Shown here piece after piece: positions 12,301 to 21,968 of a stretch of DNA of 64,000 nt (the stretch's first letter is position 1; each line of letters opens with the position of its first letter). Source of the DNA: Phoebastria nigripes. Its lineage: Eukaryota; Chordata; Aves; Procellariiformes; Diomedeidae. The notes under the pieces were generated by a model that ran no database searches, was not told where the DNA came from, and worked only from the letters and a program-made list of their open reading frames with translations. The translations under genes were made by a program, and so were the position numbers. The stretch lies in contig JAYKAV010002795.1 in NCBI GenBank assembly GCA_035582835.1, forward strand, positions 799,188 through 863,187, in the 5' to 3' direction.

Positions 12301-15300
12301 GTCTCTGGATGATTTCCATGTGTTAGTTAATCGCACTTGTGCCTAATTACGGACGTGTGAGTGCATCTGGAGGTTGTAGGCTACTGTGAGAATGAATGCA
12401 GAAGTGCTGCGGGGTTAGGTCAGCTGAATTGTGCTATNACTCCCATGCCTGGGTAGACTGGATTGACTACAGAGAGATCTAGACAACTAGCTCAGAAATA
12501 GATGTCTATAAAGTATGNGGAGGACTAAAATTGCAGCTGCAGTGCTTGACTTGCACCCTCCGTAATGAAGATTATATCCCTTATAGGAGTATGATCTTAC
12601 TTGAACAGTTGAGTGTTAGAAATGTTTGTCTTTTGTGGATCCAGGTAAGTTTTCATTTTGGTCACCCCATCAGTTAAAATTCTTTACTTGTGAACTGGAG
12701 TGTGGTAGACAACACGGACACTTGTCATGTTCACTGACACAGACTTTCCTCTTCTCTCTCTGCCAGCACAGACTGGCATTTGCTGTGCAGAAACATACAC
12801 CTGGGAACATGACCAGTCAGACCTGGTCAGATAATTTAGCTGCGAAAGAGCCATGCTTTTACAAGGAACCCGATAATGGTGCAGAGGTGAAGAATCTCAC
12901 TTCCTACACTGCTGTGGGGAATTGTGTGTTTGGCATTGTACCAGCTTACTAACTAGTGTCCATCTCCATCTGGCTTGGTTTGCTCAAGCGCTGAGCTGTG
13001 CAGGGAAGATGCTGGAGAGTCGCTGCACCGCTGGTGGGGGTGCTAGCATCCAGATAGTCTTTGTAGACGTGCTTCAGAGATTGCTCCTGATTGCATCCCT
13101 CCCTATCCAGCTTTGCTTGTCTGACTCCCACACTCACTTTGTGGAGCAGCATAGCCCAGTTTGCCTGACTAGGGGAGAGGAACAAGAACCAACTGGCTCA
13201 TCTCTTTGTCCATGTTGAACTACCTGTGGACTTGCAAAGAAAACAACGGCGTTTGGGGGAGGGGAGGCGTAGTCTGCAAATGTTAGTGTTGGGGCTGAGA
13301 TGTGTCCAGATGTAAAGGTTTAGGAGGTTTCCATTTATCTGTCTGTTTTTGGTATTTTTTGGGGTGGGGGCGTTGATGCACTCTGTGATTCTTACCTGTT
13401 TGGTAAACAGGAGTGGCACTCCTGATCAGTGTTGTGCAAATGCATGACTCTTCTCAGTTTGTTTGCAGCCCTCGAATCTTGCATCAATGTAAAATAATTT
13501 CTGTGTGTTTTCACGCATCCTAAAGATATTAAGGGAGATACATTTTGCAAGAAAAATATTGTCTTGCCATGAAAAATGAAAACATTTGTCTCAAAAATTT
13601 GTGACATTTTTCAGCTGAATCACATATAAACACATTGCATTTGGCAATACATTTTTAGTTGACCTTTCCTTTATTTTTTCAGCAAGAAAATGTTTTCCTG
13701 CAAAAGTTGTGCTTGCTCTAGAAAGGTGGTCATTGATAATGTCTCCCTATTGGTCTTTCCTAGCTATGGCTAGCGGTATGGCAGCAGTGCACACGCAACC
13801 CTGAAAGGACGTGGTTAATGCTTTATGGAGTTAGCACAGAGCTGTGACATACAGTGACCTGCAGCACCATTGAGTAAAACAAATCTCTGTATGTGGTGGT
13901 GAATGTACTGTGAAGGAAACAAAACTGCAGGGGTGTAAACATGTCCTCTTCATGAAGTCGAGAAAAATTCCCACCTGAGGTTGCTGGTGACCACACACAT
14001 GCGTTTCTTCTTTCTCCCCACAGTCTGCTACTTTGCCTTGGTGTGTGGTGGAGATGGGATACTAGATCTAATCAATCTGTATTGATTAATCTTCTGAGCT
14101 GGTAAAGTACCCTGACCAGCAGCTTTCTGAATATCCTTCCCTCTGATCACCTTTTCTCTTCCATGACTGCCGTCTTCCATAACTCACTGCTTTTTCCGCT
14201 TTCTTTCAGCTTGACCGGGAAAGAAGCTCTGACGCACTTCCCATCCCTGGGACCCTCCACAAACTCTGCCCAGGGGAAGGTCCACGTGAAGCAGTGTGAC
14301 TTGCTGAAGCTGTCCCGCAAGCAGAAGAGGCTTTGCCGGAGGGAGCCTGGCTTGGCAGACACCTTGCGGGATGCCATCCGGCTTGGGATCATGGAGTGCC
14401 AGTACCAGTTTCGCAGCGAGCGCTGGAACTGCAGCCTGGAGGGACGGACCAGCCTGCTGAAGCGAGGTACAAGGTAGTCTTTTGTTTGCAGTACAAAATC
14501 TCACTTGGTGCTGTTGCCCCTGGAATATGCCTCTCAAATTAAGCAAAGTGGGGCAGTAACCAGGGAGTGCAGAGATCATCTGTTTTGCCTAGGAATGGGA
14601 GCTGTGCAATTTGGGCCCTTTTGCTACAAGATATGCCTTATCCTCATCTTTCCTGCGCGGTTTGTCACAGATTGAAAAGTAGAAGGAAGTTCACGCCCTT
14701 GGCTTCTGGATTTTTGTCCGAGACCAGAGTTTTCTAGGCTGGCAATCAGGGATGATACTGTGAAAAATAAGGGTTAGTGCTTTATGTCAAGGGACATTTT
14801 AAGAAAATACTCTTTTTAGCTCTTTGGATATTTTCATATGTAAATCTCTGTTGTTCTCAGATACAGAATTTAATCCTAATTTACTGTTTGAAAAAGCTAT
14901 TTATCAACATTAAGGCATTTCAGTGCATGTTTACAAATATCTCCTAAGACTCTTTCACATGTATTTGGAGTTTCTGCAGAAGTTCAGACAGAGCGGACAG
15001 AAGAGCCACTGGCTTCTGTTTCACAGAAGGCTTTAGAGGAACAAAATGTTCTGTAAGTTCTGTATTTGAGGTAGGAAGGAGTATAATATATATTTGAAAT
15101 TATAAGAGTTTGAGAAAAATAGAATGAAGATAGACCCTGAAACTATTTCCCAGAGCGTGCAATACACTCTGCTGAACCTGTCCTCATCCAAACATGCCTG
15201 ACCAGCCTATTACTGAGTTTCAGCCCTTCAGTAATGTTTAGTAGCATTTACTGAGTTTCAGTCTTCAGTATTATTGAGTTTCAGTCCTTTGATAATGTTT

Positions 15301-18300
15301 AGTAAGCTAATGTCTTAAAAAAAGGGGGCTGAATCAGCCAATATTAATTTTGATGAAATTAAAATGTTAATTTTAATTAGCATTGGCATTGAAACTTTTT
15401 AACATTTCCATTTAAAATTATCAAATTTTATTAAAGTAAATATTAAGTTAATATTTTAGTAAACCAGCACATACAAGATCAGATTTACTTCATTGCAAGG
15501 CTCTATTGTGAATTTTTTAGCACACTGTGGAAGAAGCTGTTCGTGATCATTTTGAGTGACTTTCTGACATCTGTACCTTCATCAACCTCAAAAAACTTGA
15601 AAATGACAATTGAATAATCCTCATCTTCAAATAGCTGGAAAACATTTAATTATCTCGTGGTGGCATGCCTCAACATTTCCATGGACTCCTGACTGACAAA
15701 ATAAAATATCACCTGTAATTTAAAACCTGTTTTGGCAGATGAGGATAAGTGTTTGAAAACTTTTATTACACAATCTTCAGGATCAAATGATGATTTAATA
15801 CAGAAAAGTATGCTATATACATCTCCTATATGAAAGGACAGTTGGCTGGAAGCAATTACTAGTTCTCATTTTCCTTTCACTTGCAAATAGGTTAGTTTCT
15901 TTCACAAAGAACATGAACACTTTCAGCGGCCAGTTTTGATCTGTTTTGCACATATCCCTACTGCTGTTTTGTTGCTGCCTTGGAAATTGTTGGTCAGACA
16001 ATGGACTATGCTCCTTTCACCCAAGTAGTGATGAAGAGTTTTAGAAATTATTAAATCATTTGATATCGCCATGGTCCTCGAGAAACCGTAAAGAAAAACA
16101 CACACTTTTTAACTGTCTTTAATGGTCTTATGAGTGCAAGAGGGGAAAAAATATCATGTCCCAGTGAGATGATTCATTTTTGTAATAGGTGAAAAGCCAC
16201 ACTTAATTTGCAGTGACAACTGAAAATCTTCTGTGACTGACTGGGATCACCTATGCTTTTCCTGCTTCTACAGATGCCAACATCTTTTTTCCTGTATTTA
16301 CATACTTTTAGTAAGTAAAAAAAAATGCCAGCGGCTTTCTGGTTTTTGAAATGCCAGATTTATTTTCACCATCTGCACCATCTGTTGTTTTACGTTGACA
16401 TTCCTCTGGATACAACTGGGAAACTCCTTTTGCATAACCTACAATCCTTCTATGACTATTGCAGTCAGTTATGATGGCTATTACTCTTCACTGATCCGTG
16501 CAAAATTCTTCTNCATTCTTTCTCCACTTCTTTAAAAATCCATGAAAATAGGTAGATTTAAAATTATTCTGGACAGATATTTCAAGCCATCTTGTTGCAC
16601 GGTGGCAGTTGGTGTCTTTATATAAAGTTTGTAAAGCAATGATGATCTTTTGGTTTCCAAGGTGTGCCCTAAAGGCAGTCAGTTGCTGCTGGAGGTCAGG
16701 TAAGCAGTATTTAATCTCAAACAACATGGTGATTTGGGGAAAATAAATACCTATAGCAAAGACAGCTCAGATCCAGCCACTCAGAAAAATCCTTCTTGAG
16801 AAACGAGCGCTCTACAATCCTTCCCTCCATCAGTCCATTTCTTTGCTTCATGTTCGTCAGATTCTTTGACCTTCAAGCCATGGTTTCACTGATGTCATGA
16901 GGAGTCTNGGAATGATACAGCACAGGAGCTGTGGCTCAGAGACGTAGAATTTTCATCATTGGAGATTTTGAGAACTCAGTTGGACAAAGCCATGAGCAAC
17001 TTCATCTGGCGTTGGAGTTAGCCCTGCTTTAAGCAGGAGGTTGTACTAAAGACCTTGAGAAGTCCTTCCATCCTAAATCTTTCTACAATTCTATAGCTTT
17101 CTGGTCTGCTCTGTTTTTTTGTTTGTTTTTTGTTTGTTTGTTTGGTTGGTTGGTTGGTTTTTGTTTGTTTGTTTGGTTTTTTTCCCCAGAGAGATGTCTC
17201 TTCCACTTGCTCTGAAATGCTCACGCTATCTTTATTGTAGCATTGAAAAATCTTTGACCTTGAGCATCTTGCCTTTGGCAGAATCACCACATGGCTAAAC
17301 TCCTCCTATTATAGTTTTCCTTGTGGTCTAGAGCACACCACACCACAGAACAGTGTCTTGCCATTGCAGCAAATGTCCTTCTGTATTTATAGGCTGCTGA
17401 GCTAAGAAATAATTCCAGAGTGCTCAGGGGCAGACTTGGGCATGTGCAAGGTCCTACCAGGGGGAGCTGGCTTGCTTCAACATCTTGAAATTCAACTCTG
17501 TGCTGGATGTTTGCAACAAAACTGACAAGCAAAGACATCTACATTTAGATGTTCCCCCTTGCATCGAGTGTTTAAGATTTCATTGTAGTCATTGGCAACT
17601 CAGTCAATGGGGTCAGGAGAGTGACTCATCCCTAAACCAGGCCCTGACAGCCTGGGCATTGAGTCCAGCCTCCACCGGCTGTGGTGACAAGAGCTCCATT
17701 GACATAGTGGGAAGATAGATACCCAGGACACATGGAGAAACCTCCATTTAGATCTTCTCAAATCATGTTTGTTGGAGCTGATCCCTGCTCATTTGTGCTA
17801 CGTCCTACTGAAAATCCAGCTTCAACAGCTGCTCTGTTGCTCATTGTTATTCCACAAGGACTTAAGGACCATTCAGTTTTTCCTTCACTCATGTGATTTG
17901 TGAATTAAACAATTAAATGGTGATCAGTCCCTTATGACAAAGTAGAAGGAATCATCTTAGACTTTTCAGACAAGCATTTGGCAGCCTGGTAACATTGAAC
18001 CTTTGCCATAAAAGGAGGTGGGAGGGGGGGAGAAGAAGGAGACAATTTGAAAGTATGCTCGTTATCTTCAGTTACTGCTGTCTGCAGTGGCCTGACCACA
18101 AGCAATGGTCTCTGATTTCAAGTGGGTTGAAATCTGGCCAGCAGTTACATGGAGTGCCACAGAAGAAACCAAACCATCACTGGTCAGAAATAGCAGAAGC
18201 AGTGTGGTATTCCACAAAGTCAGATTTAGCAGGGTATGTGGAGCTGACTGGTACTGCTAGCTTTATATGGTATGGGAAAGTGTTTCTAAAATGCTCTCCT

Positions 18301-21300
18301 CTCTTCTGGTCAGATAGGATATTGCGAATCTGGTAAGCAATTGGAGATTAACTACCAGAATTATTTTTCAGATTTAGGATCTCAAATGTATCTTATCCTC
18401 TCTTATATCCTTCTTTTGGGTTAGCCACTGTTTGAAAATGCGTGAGCATCATGTTGCTATCCATAATCTGTACTGACTGTGTCCCATATCAGCTTTTCCA
18501 AAACTTTTGATGGATTTGGTGACATTTTTTCATTATTATTCCAGTACCCTGAGAGATTTTATAGAGCATCATCAACCAGAGAGCTTAGTTGAAAGTTACT
18601 TGTCCCAGTGATACAGCAACTAAAATGGTGAGGTAGGAAGCAGTTTGTTGATTGATCTCTTTGACCTCCTCCACATTTTCTTGACTCTCTCATCCACATC
18701 CATACTGTTGCTAGATCTTTCATCTAAAATTCTGGAATTCCAACGAGCTCCTATGCAGTCTATATTGAAGTTGCTAATGCAGCCTCTCCATTATGCTCAT
18801 GATTAGTCAATTTTTCATTCTTCTCACTGATAGCTATCAGAAGAACTCTTTGTCCTGTTCTCTGGTCAGATTTATGGTGACTTCACCCAGATCTCAGCAG
18901 TCAGTGGTCTGATCTATTATTACAGCTGGATGGGAATTCTTTGAGGGAACAAAATGATGGAAAGATTTGAGGTTGGACTGGATGAATTCTAGAGGTCCCT
19001 TCCAACCTCTGCTCAAAGCAGGGCTAACTGCAAGACTAGATCAGGTCTCTGTGGTTCTCCTTCTCTTTTCCATTTTTGGGGGAAACAGATTTGTTTCCTT
19101 CTGATGTGGAAGGAAATTTGGCATTTTCCAATGTGGAATATTTGTTTGCTTCAATGTGTTTCCTTCCATGCAATGTGAAAGTGTTCTATTTTTCATAAAC
19201 CAAAATGTTTCTATTTTGGCCAATCTTATCCATTCCTGCACTCTGAGCTATTGATCAGTCACCTGTCTTTCTCTTCCTTGCTCTACTTCCTAAACTGTGG
19301 ACTTGTTAAGCAATTTCCTATTAATAGTTTTAATTTCTGCAAATAAACTCTGGAGGAAATGTTAAGATTTTCCCCTGGATTAAATAGGAGAGGAAAGAAA
19401 TAATCAAACCAAAATATTTTGGGGTTTAGGTCAGGTTTGTGTCAATCAGTGTTTTCTGGAACTTCTGTGGAGCTCATGGGTGCCATATCAACATGCCCAT
19501 TCCTATGTGATTCCATGTCTTCAGACTGAATTTCTATTCAGGCACTGTACTTTCTTTCCTGGTTAAAATGTCATGGTGTATTATGGTCACATACCTCAGG
19601 GCGAACGTAGCCAAGCTGGGAAGCCTGCTTTAGAAAGGAGAATAGCTTCAGAAAGCATCACCGCAGTCATTGGGAGTAGATAATTTACAGGGAAGTCAGA
19701 AAATCCACTCATGTGTGGGAGAGTTCGTCCTTCTTGCCGAAGATGTCCTTCAACATAGAACCTTTCCCAGTCAAACTACTTGTGATCTTTCCATATGAAA
19801 TACTACTATACTGTGCCAACACAGTCCCAGATAAAAACATTTTAAAATAACGGGTCAGATTTTTAAAATATTTTTTCAGTCTCTACTAAATATTTCCTGA
19901 TTTTAAGCCACAACATGATTTCAGTGGCAGCCTCTGTTCACACTTATCAGCTCTGTGGTGAGGATGAGGACAAGTGGAGTTTCATGACTGTCGCTTTTTG
20001 CAGTTGAATATTTTCCCAGGACTGTTTGGCTGTTGCCACCCATCCCTTGATTCATGAGTGGTCTCCTGTCTCCATATTGAATCAGTCACAGCCACCAGGT
20101 GAGACTGGCATGTTACTACACCAGTTACTTCAAACATGGTATTGAGATTCTCTGCTAGGAATGGTATGCAGGTAATGGAAGAGTTTTGTCTCTTTGTATT
20201 TCTAAGTATTGTGCTTGGTTTTAGTTCATGGACAGTCAGGAGAGCCAGTAAAGTGGATGAACACCTTATTTTGCCTTTCCTGCTCCTACCCTCTCCTAAT
20301 CCTTCTCCTGTGCAGGTTTTAAGGAAACTGCCTTCCTCTATGCAGTGTCCTCCGCAGCTCTTACCCACTCCCTGGCCAGAGCATGTAGTGCTGGGCGCAT
20401 GGAGCGCTGCACCTGTGATGACTCCCCAGACCTGGAGAACCGCAAGGCCTGGCAATGGGGTGTTTGTGGAGACAACCTCAAATACAGCACCAAGTTCCTG
20501 AAAAAATTCTTGGGTCAGAAGAGGATTGGCAAAGACCTGCGGGCCAAGGTGGACATCCACAACACCAATGTTGGCATCAAGGTGAGGAGCTGCAGCAGCA
20601 GCAGGCCTAGAAAGAAGTTAGGACTCAATGCAAGTCTTCTAACCCATCCTCAGCCGAGGCTGTTTGTGAGAGGGGTATTCACTGCCCCTACTCACAAAGC
20701 AGACCTGTTTACTGGTGTGTTGTGGACTTTATGGTACTGAGAGCTCCCTGGAAAGTCTCCTGAACTCTGGTGTGAGGAGTTGCATGTTGAGTGGCGGAGT
20801 AGCATCCTGTATCCTCTAGTGGTATCAGGGGCTGAGTGACAGCAATATGCAGCACAGTAACAGCTGTAAAACTCACTGGCTGAATTACTCCATGGGTTAT
20901 GCCACGGCCACAGGGAGTTTTGAGAACAGCTAGAGCTTCAGAGCTGGTGGAACGTGTGAAGTAGATTAAGGGTTGACACTCTTGAGATCAATTATGAGTC
21001 TGCTGGCGATTTGCTATGGAACTAGTCATGTCACAAGTTTGGGTCAGGGAGACCATTAGATCAAGCATTTTGGCCTGTATGTTACAGGCTACTGACTTAT
21101 CATTGTTTTCCATTTACTGAGTCCAATTACTTGTTTGATTAGAGCACTGTCTTGATTTGAATATACCAAAGGGAATCCACCATGCTGGAGATACTCAGTT
21201 TCATGGTTGACTACTACTGCTATTCCAAATAGGCTTAGTAAGAATTTGACTGGCCTCAGTATTCAGCCATTTGTCCTCATTCAGGCTTTCTGCTCTCTGG

Positions 21301-21968
21301 CTCACTAGTCAACTCTGTAGCCATTCCTCTGTTGGTTTGGTTTTTTTTTTTTTTTTCACTTCCATAAAATAGGAATAATACCAATAAAACTAAAGTACTT
21401 CCAGGCTGTCTGCAATCTGAGGTGTTGCCTCTACCCAGAACTAGGCTCATGGTCCTGGCAGATAATGACTACCACTTCTCTTCCTCATCAGGCTGTGAAA
21501 AACGGTCTCAAAACCACATGCAAGTGCCATGGTGTCTCCGGCTCATGTGCTGTCCGGACATGCTGGAAACAGCTTTCGCCTTTCCATGAGATTGGACGAC
21601 TGCTGAAGCTGCGCTACGATGATGCCGTCAAGGTCTTCAGCACGACCAATGATGCTGTGGGACACTCGGAGCTGGCTGGCCCACAGAGACACAGCCATTC
21701 CCCCAAGCACCCTGCTTCACCCCGCTCTACTGACCTGGTGTATGTGGAAGACTCCCCCAGTTTCTGTCGTCCCAGCAAATACTCCCTGGGAACTGCTGGG
21801 AGGACCTGCTCTCGTGAAGGCAACTGTGACAGCATGTGCTGTGGACGAGGCTATAACACCCAGAGCCGGCTGGTTACCTTCTCTTGCCACTGTCAGGTGC
21901 AGTGGTGTTGCTATGTTGAGTGCCAACAGTGCATGCAGGAAGAGGTGGTCTACAGCTGCAAGCAGTAA
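3232..21968 (+). CDS. WNT9B: WNT9B, secreted Wnt-family signalling glycoprotein (four coding exons)
   Basis: Joining 3232-3326, 14210-14466, 20316-20581 and 21492-21968 gives 1095 bases, or 364 residues plus a TAA stop; human WNT9B is 357. A leucine-rich signal peptide (about 1-29) precedes the start of the mature protein at YFG. The mature part has all 24 conserved Wnt cysteines (8 in exons 2-3, 16 in exon 4). It has an NCS glycosylation site at Asn105 and CHGVSGSC with the expected Porcupine-acylated serine at about 222. The C-terminal cysteine-rich domain carries the [11 protein letters not shown] fingertip. [20 protein letters not shown] and [14 protein letters not shown] match WNT9B better than WNT9A as I recall the two. 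The family is secreted, binds Frizzled/LRP receptors, and in vertebrates acts in kidney tubule induction and facial development. No frameshift or stop interrupts the gene. Confidence 0.96.
3262..3309 (+). repeat. Coding trinucleotide repeats (CTC)10 and CCG run in the signal peptide
   Basis: Ten CTC codons and one CTG encode 11 consecutive leucines, immediately followed by four CCG codons and one CCC encoding five prolines. A perfect trinucleotide array inside an exon can change copy number without breaking the frame. Here that would lengthen or shorten the hydrophobic core of the signal peptide. Confidence 0.9.
3383..3640 (+). repeat. GC-rich minisatellite, 44-bp unit, about 5.5 copies
   Basis: A unit containing CAGGGTCCGCGGGGCAGCGC followed by GAGGGACCCCGGGAGGGAGC recurs with its CAGGGTCCGC core at 3397, 3441 and 3485, then as diverged forms near 3529 and 3574, with a partial copy near 3618. 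Spacing is 44 bp, once 45. The array begins about 55 bp after the exon 1 donor, inside the CpG island. It accounts for the repetitive arginine/glycine/proline-rich open frames on both strands here, which I do not annotate as genes. Confidence 0.9.
4423..4443 (+). repeat. (GTTTT)n microsatellite in intron 1
   Basis: Four consecutive GTTTT units in otherwise unique intronic sequence. It is short and gives no sign of function. Confidence 0.85.
9808..10580 (-). mobile_element. Ancient, heavily degraded CR1-type LINE fragment
   Basis: Blocks resemble old CR1 elements of birds and reptiles read in reverse orientation. They include AGGTCAGACCAAAGGTTCAT near 9811, a CCCCCTGGTTCTTGT block near 10150, and CAGGTCAGTCATGATTTTAC near 10203. 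A block equivalent to AGAAGCTGTGTTGGCTCTTC lies near 10435. The order of the blocks matches the RT-to-3'-end order of a CR1 on the - strand. No reading frame survives. The boundaries are approximate, judged by where similarity to remembered CR1 sequence stops. Confidence 0.65.
14210..14466 (+). CDS. WNT9B: WNT9B coding exon 2
   Basis: This exon codes residues 32 (split glycine) to 117 and the first base of glycine 118. It begins [14 protein letters not shown] and contains the first four conserved cysteines (about 61, 74, 95 and 106), the [13 protein letters not shown] block and the ERWNCSLEG motif with the NCS sequon at Asn105. The acceptor is TTTCAG/C and the donor is GAG/GTACAAG, phase 1. 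Open frames on the opposite strand here are shadows. Confidence 0.96.
15209..15306 (+). repeat. Imperfect tandem repeat, about 3 copies of a TACTGAGTTTCAGTCCTTCA-like unit
   Basis: The core TGAGTTTCAG occurs three times at roughly 30-40 bp spacing, twice followed by a TAATGTTTAGTA tail. The middle copy is shorter. It appears to be a small local duplication in an AT-rich part of intron 2. Confidence 0.75.
16912..17100 (+). mobile_element. CR1 LINE 3' end fragment (sense)
   Basis: The sequence matches the usual end of a CR1 3' UTR: a GGAGATTTTGAGAACTCAGT block, GGACAAAGCCATGAGCAACT, then GCCCTGCTTTAAGCAGGAGG followed by a degraded form of the CCTTCCAACCT...ATTCTATG tail. It is 5'-truncated, as most CR1 copies are, and moderately old judging by its many substitutions. 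Confidence 0.8.
17113..17183 (+). repeat. TTTG/GGTT-rich simple repeat
   Basis: Runs of GTTT and GGTT units lie immediately beyond the 3' end of the CR1 fragment. On the - strand they give a lysine/glutamine/threonine-rich spurious open frame, which I do not annotate as a gene. Confidence 0.85.
18961..19048. mobile_element. Two short CR1 3' tails joined in opposite orientation
   Basis: The first part (GAGGTTGGACTGGATGAATT, then GGTCCCTTCCAACC) reads as the end of a CR1 in + orientation. It runs directly into CTCAAAGCAGGGCTAACTGC and AAGACTAGATCAGG, which is the same end in - orientation. Either two insertions lie back to back or one insertion formed with an inversion. Both parts are under 60 bp. 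Confidence 0.6.
20316..20581 (+). CDS. WNT9B: WNT9B coding exon 3
   Basis: The exon completes glycine 118 and codes residues 119-206, [12 protein letters not shown]... to ...HNTNVGIK. It contains the family motifs [14 protein letters not shown] and [16 protein letters not shown] with four conserved cysteines. The acceptor is TGTGCAG/GT and the donor AAG/GTGAGG, phase 0. These exon borders match the human WNT9 gene structure as I know it. Confidence 0.96.
20582..21491 (+). other. WNT9B: WNT9B intron 3 (0.9 kb)
   Basis: The donor is GTGAGG and the acceptor TTCCTCATCAG. The only notable feature inside is a run of 16 T residues at 21341-21356. Nothing exon-like is visible. Confidence 0.85.
21492..21968 (+). 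CDS. WNT9B: WNT9B coding exon 4 (terminal)
   Basis: The exon codes residues 207-364 and ends at TAA (21966-21968). It carries [18 protein letters not shown] with the acylated serine, then a variable linker (about 245-280) rich in histidine, serine and proline. The cysteine-rich C-terminal domain follows with [31 protein letters not shown] and [13 protein letters not shown]. Sixteen conserved cysteines lie here. The linker differs most from human WNT9B, as expected of this loop. No in-frame stop or frameshift is present. Confidence 0.97.
   Translation, partial: AVKNGLKTTCKCHGVSGSCAVRTCWKQLSPFHEIGRLLKLRYDDAVKVFSTTNDAVGHSELAGPQRHSHSPKHPASPRSTDLVYVEDSPSFCRPSKYSLGTAGRTCSREGNCDSMCCGRGYNTQSRLVTFSCHCQVQWCCYVECQQCMQEEVVYSCKQ

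Larger units (their letters stand above)
3327..14209 (+). other. WNT9B: WNT9B intron 1 (10.9 kb)
   Basis: The intron runs from GTCAGC to a clear acceptor with a pyrimidine tract (CTTTTTCCGCTTTCTTTCAG). The first 600 bases are CpG-island sequence with a minisatellite; the rest is AT-leaning. Besides the repeats listed separately (4423-4443 and the old CR1 at 9808-10580), I see no exon-like block. Vertebrate Wnt genes often keep enhancers in intron 1, but none can be named from inspection. Confidence 0.85.
14467..20315 (+). other. WNT9B: WNT9B intron 2 (5.8 kb)
   Basis: The donor is GTACAAG and the acceptor is CTCCTGTGCAG after a pyrimidine-rich stretch. The intron holds a short tandem repeat at 15209-15306, an AT-rich stretch near 15340-15460, CR1 3' fragments at 16912-17100 and 18961-19048, and a TTTG/GGTT repeat at 17113-17183. 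I see no exon-like frame or recognisable RNA gene in the remainder. Confidence 0.85.

Noticed and set aside
14184..14579. 131-codon - strand frame across WNT9B exon 2
   Set aside because: It is the antisense shadow of a conserved exon.
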